Source: CANHEE01 sp049316985 (GTDB lineage: Bacteria; Bacteroidota; Bacteroidia; Chitinophagales; Saprospiraceae). From it: a stretch of DNA of 21,416 nucleotides. The notes beneath the pieces were generated by a model. The model did not search any database. It saw only the letters and a program-made list of their open reading frames with translations, and was not told the DNA's origin. The first letter of the stretch is position 1. The number at the start of each line of letters is the position of its first letter. Location: contig JBMOJB010000051.1 in the NCBI GenBank assembly GCA_049316985.1, positions 1-21,416 on the forward strand. Direction: 5' to 3'. A program made the translations under genes and the position numbers. Below, in pieces: positions 8,176-14,697 of the stretch.

Positions 8176-11100
8176 ATGAATATAAGTGAATTATCTCTTC
8201 GAAGGCCAGTGCTGGCTATGGTGATGAGCATCGTTTTGGTGCTTTTCGGTTATGTTGGATATAAATTCTTAAGTTTAAGAGAATTTCCGGCCATTGACCC
8301 TCCCGTTGTTACCATTCGGACCAATTATACCGGAGCCAATGCTGAAATAGTGGAAAGTCAGATTACCGAGCCACTTGAAAAGGCAATTAATGGTGTTCCG
8401 GGCATTCGATCAATTTCTTCTCAGTCTATTTCCGGTTCTTCAACCATTACCGTTGAGTTTGAATTGGGAATTGACATGGATGCAGCGGCCAGTGATGTAC
8501 GCGATAAGGTCAATCAAGGTCAACGCAACCTTCCGCAGGATATTGATGCTCCACCCACCACTCAAAAATCAGATGCCAACAGCGATCCTATAATTATTTT
8601 GGGTGTTCAGAGTAAAAATCGGTCGATGCTTGAATTAAGTGATTATGCGGCAAACGTATTGGTTGAACGATTTCAAACAATTCCAGAAGTCAGTGGAGTA
8701 AATATATTCGGAGAACGAAAATATTCCATGCGGCTTTGGATTAAGCCTGATAAGCTAAATGTCTACAATTTGACGATGAAGGACATTCAACAGGCATTAA
8801 ACAAAGAAAACATAGAACTGCCAGCCGGTAAAGTAGCCGGCAGTAATACGGAGTTGAATATCAAGACGATGGGTCGGCTATCAACCGAAGAAGACTTTCG
8901 CAAGCTTATTCTCAGGGAAGATAGCAATGGAATGGTGCGCCTTGAAAATGTTGCTGATGTCACTCTTGGCCCTGAATTCGAGGAAAATTCATTTCGGTTG
9001 AACGGCTCCGTAAATTGTGCTCTGGCCATAGTCCCTCAACCCGGTTCGAATTATATTAAGATTGCCGACGAATTTTATAAAAGGTTAGAAGAGTTAAAGA
9101 AAAACAGTGCAGAAGACCTGGAATTGACTGTGGTAATTGATGTTACCAAAAACGTAAGACGATCACTAAGTGAAGTAAAAGAAACTTTGATAATTTCTTT
9201 TGGTCTGGTAGTTCTGGTAATTCTTTTCTTTTTTAGAAGTGTGCTCATCGCAATTCGTCCTTTGATTGATATTCCGGTATCGTTAATTGCGGCATTTTTC
9301 ATTATGTACGTCATGGGGTTTTCAATCAATGTATTGACCTTATTGGCCATTGTTTTGGCAACAGGACTGGTTGTGGATGATGGAATAGTTGTGACTGAAA
9401 ACATATTCAGGAAGCTGGAACAAGGTCTACCGATACGACAGGCTGCATTAGAGGGTTCAAAGGAAATCTTTTTTGCCGTAATTTCGACATCTTTAACCTT
9501 GGCCGTTGTGTTTTTACCGGTGATTTTTTTGCAAGGTTTTGTTGGTTCGTTGTTCAAGGAGTTTGGAATAGTAGTGGCAGGTGCCGTATTAATTTCAGCC
9601 TTTGTTTCACTTACTTTAACACCGGTTCTAAATGTTTTGATGCAAAGTAAAAAGACAGGACACGGTTGGTTGTATGAAAAAACGGAACCATTTTTTAAAG
9701 GTATGGAAAATGGATATCGGAATTTGTTAGCTGGTTTTTTAAAGGTGCGTCAGGTGGCATTTGCGATTATCCTTATTTGTTTTTGGATGATTTACTATTT
9801 CGTTGGAACCTTGCAGACGGAACTTGCACCTTTGGAGGATCGCAGTAGTATTCGCTTTTCTTTTACAGCACCCGAAGGCACTTCTTTTGATAGAATGGAC
9901 AAGTACGTCGATAAGGTTACTTTGTTTTTAAGAGATTCGATTCCAGAGACACTATCTGTTTTTGGTTCAGCAAACAATCCCTTTTTTGGCACTGGAGCCA
10001 ACTCGGGATTTGGGAGAATAATATTAGTCGATCCTGCAGAGCGGAAAAGATCCCAAATGGATGTTGCCAATTATTTAAATAAGCGATTAGGGGCTTTTAA
10101 TGAAGGAAGGATATTTTGTATACAGGAGCAAACGATTTCAGCAGGTGGTATCGGTGGGCGCGGAGGTCTTCCGGTTCAATATGTAATTCAAAATCAGGAT
10201 TTTAACAAGATTAAGGAAGTTTTACCCAAATTTCTCCAGGAGGCACGTCAAAATCCGGTATTCCAACAAGTAGATGTAAATTTGAAGTTCAATAAACCTG
10301 AGCTTGAGGTCAAGATTGATCGAATTAAAGCCAGAGATTTAGGGGTGAATGTGGCGGATATTTCAGAAGCGATGCAGGCATCTTTAAGCGGTCGAAGGGC
10401 CGGCTATTTTTTGATGAATGGCAAACAGTATCAGATTATTGCACAGGTGAGTCGTGATAACAGAGATGATCCCTCGGATTTCAACCGGATTTACGTTAAC
10501 AATTCCAGAAACGAGTTAATTCCATTAAGCAGTCTGATAGAGGTGAATGAGAGCTCCTCTCCTCCTAGTTTATATCACTACAATCGCTATAAGAGTGCCA
10601 CTATCAGTGCATCTTTGGCTACAGGTAAGACCATTGGTGATGGAGTAGAGCAAATGAAAGCCATTGGCAATCGAATGCTTGACTCCTCTTTTAGTAATTC
10701 ATTAACCGGACCTTCCAGAGATTTTGCAGAGAGTAATTCCAGTACAATTTTTGCATTTTTGCTCGCTTTGTTGCTCATTTATTTGGTTTTGGCTGCGCAA
10801 TTTGAGAGTTTTATTGATCCGCTGACGATAATGATAACAGTGCCCTTAGCCTTGGCGGGTGCATTGTTGTCACTTTATTTAACCGATGGAACAATCAATA
10901 TTTTCTCTCAGATAGGGATGATCATGCTGGTGGGTTTGGTCACTAAGAATGGAATATTAATAGTTGAATTTGCGAATAAAAAACGGGAGGCTGGAGAAGG
11001 AAAATGGGAGGCGACACTGAATGCTTCCGCCCAAAGATTGCGGCCAATCTTGATGACCACCTTGGCAACAGCATTGGGGGCATTGCCAATTGCCTTGTCG

Positions 11101-11241
11101 TTGGGTGCGGCAGCGACCAGCAGAATTCCTTTGGGTGTGGTGATTGTTGGAGGATTGAGTTTTTCCCTTGCATTAACGCTATTTGTGATACCAGCGATAT
11201 ATACTTTTTTTAGCAGGGATCGGAAGGTTAGCCCGGAATAA
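8176..11241 (+). CDS. RND-family multidrug efflux permease (AcrB/MexF type)
   Basis: A 1021-residue inner-membrane proton-driven exporter of the hydrophobe/amphiphile efflux (HAE-1) type. The N-terminus LSLRRPVLAMVMSIVLVLFG leads into transmembrane helix 1. The first periplasmic domain contains REFPAIDPPVV and YTGANAEIVE. The proton-relay residues are kept: D401 and D402 in TM4 (GLVVDDGIVV) and K924 in TM10 (GLVTKNGILIVEFAN). Two large periplasmic loops and twelve helices fit the family length, so the protein looks intact. No membrane-fusion protein or TolC-like outer-membrane factor gene is next to it, which is unusual because these are normally in one operon. It probably borrows partners encoded elsewhere. 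Substrates cannot be predicted. The gene has its own promoter and lies 33 bp upstream of the hydroxylase-like gene. Confidence 0.95.
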   Translation: MNISELSLRRPVLAMVMSIVLVLFGYVGYKFLSLREFPAIDPPVVTIRTNYTGANAEIVESQITEPLEKAINGVPGIRSISSQSISGSSTITVEFELGIDMDAAASDVRDKVNQGQRNLPQDIDAPPTTQKSDANSDPIIILGVQSKNRSMLELSDYAANVLVERFQTIPEVSGVNIFGERKYSMRLWIKPDKLNVYNLTMKDIQQALNKENIELPAGKVAGSNTELNIKTMGRLSTEEDFRKLILREDSNGMVRLENVADVTLGPEFEENSFRLNGSVNCALAIVPQPGSNYIKIADEFYKRLEELKKNSAEDLELTVVIDVTKNVRRSLSEVKETLIISFGLVVLVILFFFRSVLIAIRPLIDIPVSLIAAFFIMYVMGFSINVLTLLAIVLATGLVVDDGIVVTENIFRKLEQGLPIRQAALEGSKEIFFAVISTSLTLAVVFLPVIFLQGFVGSLFKEFGIVVAGAVLISAFVSLTLTPVLNVLMQSKKTGHGWLYEKTEPFFKGMENGYRNLLAGFLKVRQVAFAIILICFWMIYYFVGTLQTELAPLEDRSSIRFSFTAPEGTSFDRMDKYVDKVTLFLRDSIPETLSVFGSANNPFFGTGANSGFGRIILVDPAERKRSQMDVANYLNKRLGAFNEGRIFCIQEQTISAGGIGGRGGLPVQYVIQNQDFNKIKEVLPKFLQEARQNPVFQQVDVNLKFNKPELEVKIDRIKARDLGVNVADISEAMQASLSGRRAGYFLMNGKQYQIIAQVSRDNRDDPSDFNRIYVNNSRNELIPLSSLIEVNESSSPPSLYHYNRYKSATISASLATGKTIGDGVEQMKAIGNRMLDSSFSNSLTGPSRDFAESNSSTIFAFLLALLLIYLVLAAQFESFIDPLTIMITVPLALAGALLSLYLTDGTINIFSQIGMIMLVGLVTKNGILIVEFANKKREAGEGKWEATLNASAQRLRPILMTTLATALGALPIALSLGAAATSRIPLGVVIVGGLSFSLALTLFVIPAIYTFFSRDRKVSPE

Positions 11242-11274
11242 GCAACTCATTAATTAAAGTTAACAACAAGTATT

Positions 11275-12126
11275 ATGCAACAAATCGTAGATTATTTCAG
11301 TCATATCCCTTCGACCCACCGTTTTTTTATACTGATGGGAGGCATTCTGCTTTTTTGGATTATTGAAGGTATTATTCCACTAACGATTTTACAATATGCT
11401 AAGTGGAGGCATGCAGGAATCAATATTTTTTTTACTTTAACGACAATAGTAATCAACTTTGCATTTGCAGGCATGATTATAAAAGCCAGTGATTGGTCTG
11501 TTGAGAACAAGTCTGGTTTACTTAATATGATTGAAATGCCGCTTTGGCTGTATTTTCTGCTTGGTTTTTGTTTGCTCGATTTAATTGGTGCATATTTCAT
11601 ACATTGGCTGGAGCATCGCATAAAGTGGATGTGGCGTTTTCATTTGGTTCACCATTCTGATCAATGCTTAGATACTACATCTGCAAACAGGCACCACCCT
11701 GGAGAAAGTATATTTAGGGCAGTTTTCACACTTGTGGGCGTTTGGGTGCTTGGGACGCCGATTTGGTTAGTTATGCTATATCAGTCTCTTTCAGCTCTTT
11801 TGTCTCAATTCAATCATGCCAACATTGCACTTCCAAAAAAGTTAGATATTATATTGAGTTGGGTAATTGTATCTCCCAACATGCACAAAGTACACCATCA
11901 TTATATGCTGCCTTTAACTGATACTAATTTTGGAAATATCTTTTCAATCTGGGATAGAATCTTTGGAACATTTGCCTATGTTGAAAGACCGGAAAAAATA
12001 ATTTATGGTATTGACACGCATATGGAGGCGAGAGAAAGTGATACCTTGAAAGGTTTGCTTATGATGCCATTTGGCGAGTACAGAGCGCCGACCGGAGCAA
12101 AGTTTAGAGATGATTATCAAAGATGA
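11275..12126 (+). CDS. Sterol desaturase / fatty acid hydroxylase family membrane protein
   Basis: A 283-residue integral membrane di-iron protein. It carries the family's histidine clusters: H110-x3-H114 (HWLEH), H123-x2-H126-H127 (HLVHH), NRHH (138-141), H181 (FNHAN) and H204-x2-H207-H208 (HKVHH). Hydrophobic helices lie around residues 17-38, 49-70, 88-110 and 150-175. Such enzymes use a di-iron centre and O2 to hydroxylate or desaturate lipids; the exact substrate (fatty acyl, sphingolipid, carotenoid or sterol-like) cannot be told here. It follows the RND gene by 33 bp and precedes lnt by 48 bp, so these three may be co-transcribed. A role in envelope-lipid modification fits the neighbours but is inference. 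Confidence 0.88.
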   Translation: MQQIVDYFSHIPSTHRFFILMGGILLFWIIEGIIPLTILQYAKWRHAGINIFFTLTTIVINFAFAGMIIKASDWSVENKSGLLNMIEMPLWLYFLLGFCLLDLIGAYFIHWLEHRIKWMWRFHLVHHSDQCLDTTSANRHHPGESIFRAVFTLVGVWVLGTPIWLVMLYQSLSALLSQFNHANIALPKKLDIILSWVIVSPNMHKVHHHYMLPLTDTNFGNIFSIWDRIFGTFAYVERPEKIIYGIDTHMEARESDTLKGLLMMPFGEYRAPTGAKFRDDYQR

Positions 12127-12174
12127 TATCGATTTTGTATGTTCGCTTAATTTATAATGATTTGATCTTAACAA

Positions 12175-13926
12175 ATGAACAGAAAATTTAGGAACACATT
12201 TCTTCCGCTTACCATACTTTGTTTTTTGGCTTGCGGCTGGAAAATGTATCAACTGGCCGCTTCAGATTCGCTATGGGGATATTGGACATTGGGTTTTCTT
12301 GCCGCAGGGTGGGCCACCTGGCTTTTATTTTTTATTAAAATTTATATTATTGAAGGCAATCACCGCTGGTTTTTGTTATCTATTTTAAGTGGTTTTCTTT
12401 TTGTTGGCGGCTTTCCAAATAGTCCCTTAACCCCGTTATTGTTTATTGCATTTGTACCGTTGCTGATCATTGCTGAGGAAATTAGCGAAAGTAAAGAAAG
12501 GAATAAAAAACGAATATTGATGCGTTACCTTTTTAATGCTTTCGTCATCTGGAATATTGGTTCGACATGGTGGGTGAGCAACGCCGGTATTATACCCGGG
12601 TTAATTGCCAACTTCGTGAATGCATTATTCATGTGTATTCCATTTTTGTTTTATTATATATTCAAGCAACGGCTATCAAAAAACCTGTCGGCACTTGCTT
12701 TCGTTTGTTTTTGGTTATCATGGGAATACCTCCACTTGAACTGGGAATTAAGTTGGCCTTGGCTTACCCTTGGCAATGCATTTGCGCAACACCCAACCTG
12801 GATTCAGTGGTATGAGTACACTGGAGTTTTTGGAGGAAGCTTATGGATATTAGTGCTGAATGTCATGCTGTTTGAAGTTTCGAAAGGGTTGGTGTCCTTC
12901 AGAAAAATTATGATGCCGCTTATCATTTTGCTGCTGCCTTTTATATGGAGCTTCTACTTAAAAGCTTCTTGGCATTCAATTTATGGCGAAAAAATGATAG
13001 AAATTTGTGTTGTACAACCGAATTATGAGCCGCACTACGAGAAGTTTAAATTGCCGGATGATGTCCAATTGGAGCGGTTTCTCGATTTGTCGCTGAAATG
13101 TGTGCGACCATCTACCAATTATTTGCTGTTTCCCGAAACGAGTTTTGGTTACTATAATGTAGATAATCTAGGTTCTTATCCCACTATTCGAAAATTGCAG
13201 GATTTGACTGATAGTTTTCCCAATTTGCATATTGTATCCGGTATGGATTTATTCAAGATTTATGAGCCCGCTGAAAATTTGCCACGAAGTGTCAGAAAAA
13301 CGGGTCGCGGTTTAATGGAGATTTACAATGGTGCTGTTCAAGTTTCTAAAAGTAGTACAGAAATACCCTATTATAAGAAGGGAAAAATGGTACCGGGAGC
13401 AGAAATGTTTCCTTTTCGCGATTTTTTAGGTTTTTTGGAGCCACTTTTTCATAAATTCAATGGCACCGTAGAAGGCCTCGGCACACAAGCAGAACGTAGC
13501 GTTTTCTTTAACGAAAATCAGGGTGTTGCTATCGCTCCGCTTATCTGTTATGAATCTGTATATGGAGCGTACTGCACTGATTACGTTAACAAGGGAGCAC
13601 AAGCGTTGTTTATTATGACGAATGATGGTTGGTGGGATGATACTCCGGGTTATATGCAACACTTGAAGTTTGCCTCACTAAGAGCAATAGAGTTGAGGAG
13701 GGCTATTGCGCGATCTGCCAATTCAGGTTCTTCGGCATTTATAGATCGCGATGGCTCGATTGATCAGTTTACCGCTTACAATCAGCAAGATGTAATTAAA
13801 GAGAGCCTCCAATTGTATTCAGAAATAACTTTCTATACTCTTTATGGTGATTATATTGCCAAAATTGCTGTTGCGTTGTTGGCTATGCTTTTCGTTATTT
13901 TTGGTTATACCTTAATTAAAAGTTAA
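12175..13926 (+). CDS. lnt: Apolipoprotein N-acyltransferase
   Basis: An inner-membrane enzyme that adds the third acyl chain to the N-terminal Cys of lipoproteins. The 583 residues contain a hydrophobic N-terminal half with several helices and a C-terminal nitrilase-like domain (from about residue 275). The catalytic Glu-Lys-Cys triad is recognisable as E321 (LLFPETSFG), K402 (YYKKGKMVPGAE) and C458 (LICYESVYG). FNDGWW-like variation appears as MTNDGWWDD near residue 482, a family hallmark. The N-terminus is about 60 residues longer than the E. coli protein and adds one or two helices before FVGGFPNSPLTPLLFIAFVPLL, which is where the usual family start aligns. Downstream exported lipoproteins (for example at 20323) are the kind of substrate it would modify. 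Confidence 0.93.
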   Translation: MNRKFRNTFLPLTILCFLACGWKMYQLAASDSLWGYWTLGFLAAGWATWLLFFIKIYIIEGNHRWFLLSILSGFLFVGGFPNSPLTPLLFIAFVPLLIIAEEISESKERNKKRILMRYLFNAFVIWNIGSTWWVSNAGIIPGLIANFVNALFMCIPFLFYYIFKQRLSKNLSALAFVCFWLSWEYLHLNWELSWPWLTLGNAFAQHPTWIQWYEYTGVFGGSLWILVLNVMLFEVSKGLVSFRKIMMPLIILLLPFIWSFYLKASWHSIYGEKMIEICVVQPNYEPHYEKFKLPDDVQLERFLDLSLKCVRPSTNYLLFPETSFGYYNVDNLGSYPTIRKLQDLTDSFPNLHIVSGMDLFKIYEPAENLPRSVRKTGRGLMEIYNGAVQVSKSSTEIPYYKKGKMVPGAEMFPFRDFLGFLEPLFHKFNGTVEGLGTQAERSVFFNENQGVAIAPLICYESVYGAYCTDYVNKGAQALFIMTNDGWWDDTPGYMQHLKFASLRAIELRRAIARSANSGSSAFIDRDGSIDQFTAYNQQDVIKESLQLYSEITFYTLYGDYIAKIAVALLAMLFVIFGYTLIKS

Positions 13927-13933
13927 AGGCTGT

Positions 13934-13964
13934 TTTGTATTTAAACGCATTAGATCTGATTTTG
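13934..13964 (+). promoter_or_regulatory. Probable promoter of the small exported protein gene
   Basis: TTTG at 13934-13937, a 19-bp spacer, and TGATTTTG at 13957-13964 (one mismatch to TAnnTTTG). The ATG follows at 13999. It suggests the small gene is transcribed independently of lnt. Confidence 0.4.
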
Positions 13965-13998
13965 TCAAAAGTGCATTATTCATTAAAATTCACTTATT

Positions 13999-14250
13999 AT
14001 GAAAGTCAGGTTTTTTTTAGTTTTACTATCTGTATTTACTATTCTTTTCAATGCTGAAGCGCAGAGATGTAAGCGGAGTCGTTCTATCTCAGCGAGAGAA
14101 GCGAGCGTGTTAAGACATGAAAAGAAGCATCTCGCTGTAAACCGGTCGATTGCTATGGCAGACGGCAGAATTACACCAAAAGAAAGGAGAATTCTCAGCA
14201 TGCAGAAGCGAAAATTAAGGAGCAGAGCAATACGAATGCATAACCATTAA
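13999..14250 (+). CDS. Small exported basic protein with an ADGRITPKER motif
   Basis: An 83-residue protein with a clear signal peptide (MKVRFFLVLLSVFTILFNAEAQ), leaving a mature chain of about 61 residues. That chain is very rich in Arg and Lys and predicted largely helical. The segment AMADGRITPKERRIL resembles a motif I recall from small, often tandem-repeat, secreted Bacteroidota proteins of unknown function (A-D-G-R-x-T-P-x-E-R); that resemblance is from memory. Here the motif occurs once, preceded by a weaker helix pair around ISAREASVLRHEKKH. It has its own probable promoter and ends 3 bp before a strong terminator, so it is a monocistronic gene. No function is proposed. Confidence 0.75.
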   Translation: MKVRFFLVLLSVFTILFNAEAQRCKRSRSISAREASVLRHEKKHLAVNRSIAMADGRITPKERRILSMQKRKLRSRAIRMHNH

Positions 14251-14253
14251 AGA

Positions 14254-14295
14254 AAAAAGTCCGCCTGGCTCATTTGAGGCTCAGGCGGACTTTTT
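14254..14295 (+). terminator. Strong intrinsic terminator after the small exported protein gene
   Basis: AAAAAGTCCGCCTG (14254-14267) and CAGGCGGACTTTTT (14282-14295) pair perfectly over 14 bp, with a GC-rich core and T tract. The A tract on the left means it could also stop transcription arriving on the minus strand. Confidence 0.9.
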
Positions 14296-14298
14296 CAT

Positions 14299-14350
14299 GT
14301 CACAAATCAGGCACAATCTACAATTACTTATTTTGTGCGAAATGTGTGAC
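14299..14350. repeat. Nested inverted repeat carrying GTCACA/TGTGAC half-sites
   Basis: The outer arms GTCACA (14299-14304) and TGTGAC (14345-14350) enclose the inner arms GCACAA (14311-14316) and TTGTGC (14333-14338). There are symmetric 6-nt internal segments and a 16-nt loop. It could be an RNA hairpin or a double protein-binding site. Its function is unknown. Confidence 0.45.
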
Positions 14351-14405
14351 ACGGCTAAATTGTATGTTTATCACATAATTATGTTTTATAAATTATTTTG
14401 TATTG

Positions 14406-14428
14406 AAAATCAATTAATTAGTGATTTT
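14406..14428. repeat. AT-rich inverted repeat followed by a T run
   Basis: AAAATCA and TGATTTT form a perfect 7-bp stem with a 9-nt loop, followed by more T. It may be a weak terminator in the convergent gap. The base composition makes chance pairing possible. Confidence 0.3.
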
Positions 14429-14449
14429 TTTAATTTAATGTAAAAATAA

Positions 14450-14468
14450 TTGTCAAAAAATGTGACAA
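14450..14468. promoter_or_regulatory. Operator-like palindrome upstream of the orphan promoter
   Basis: TTGTCA and TGACAA flank a 7-bp spacer. The centre (14459) lies about 60 bp upstream of the inferred start of the promoter at 14481-14513, which is the position usual for a class I activator site such as a CRP/FNR-family regulator. The identity of any regulator is inference. Confidence 0.4.
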
Positions 14469-14480
14469 AAATGCGAAAAA

Positions 14481-14513
14481 TTTTGTCTTTTATAAATATC
14501 AATAGTACCTTTG
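14481..14513 (+). promoter_or_regulatory. Consensus Bacteroidota promoter with no gene behind it
   Basis: TTTTG at 14481-14485, a 20-bp spacer, and TACCTTTG at 14506-14513 match the consensus on both halves. It is one of the two best promoter matches in the window. The strand it drives contains no ATG from 14514 to 14697 and then runs antisense into the 3' end of the MORN-caspase gene. Confidence 0.6.
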
Positions 14514-14518
14514 CTGAA

Positions 14519-14697
14519 CATTATTGAGTTTTTTTCTAAAGGTATTGCCACCTCCCTCTTGCTTTTAGTTTCCCCTCGATTATAATTGTGTTAGTTGTTT
14601 GTTGGGTTTTAAATACTTTGCACTAATTTATTCCCCCTTTTACCCCCCCTTTTTTGTTTTAAAAATTTAATTATCTAGAACAGTTAGATTTCAATTC
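14519..14697 (+). ncRNA. Candidate pyrimidine-rich small or antisense RNA
   Basis: This is the putative transcript of the promoter at 14481-14513. It has no ATG, is rich in C and T, and contains CCACCTCCCTC and long C/T runs (14633-14656). No standard GC hairpin plus T-run terminator is visible, so the 3' end is unknown. It may continue antisense into the caspase gene. The alternative is the leftover promoter and leader of a lost gene. The start and end given are estimates. Confidence 0.3.

Noticed and set aside
9075..9557. 160-codon open frame on the minus strand
   Set aside because: It is antisense within the RND pump gene. The residue mix, rich in Thr, Lys and Ser, is typical of a reverse-frame artefact.
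14373..14384. Perfect 12-bp palindrome ACATAATTATGT
   Set aside because: It is almost entirely A/T in an A/T-rich stretch, so chance is sufficient.
14613..14620. ATACTTTG as a second plus-strand promoter in the convergent gap
   Set aside because: It misaligns with TAnnTTTG by one base and has no TTTG at the proper upstream spacing.
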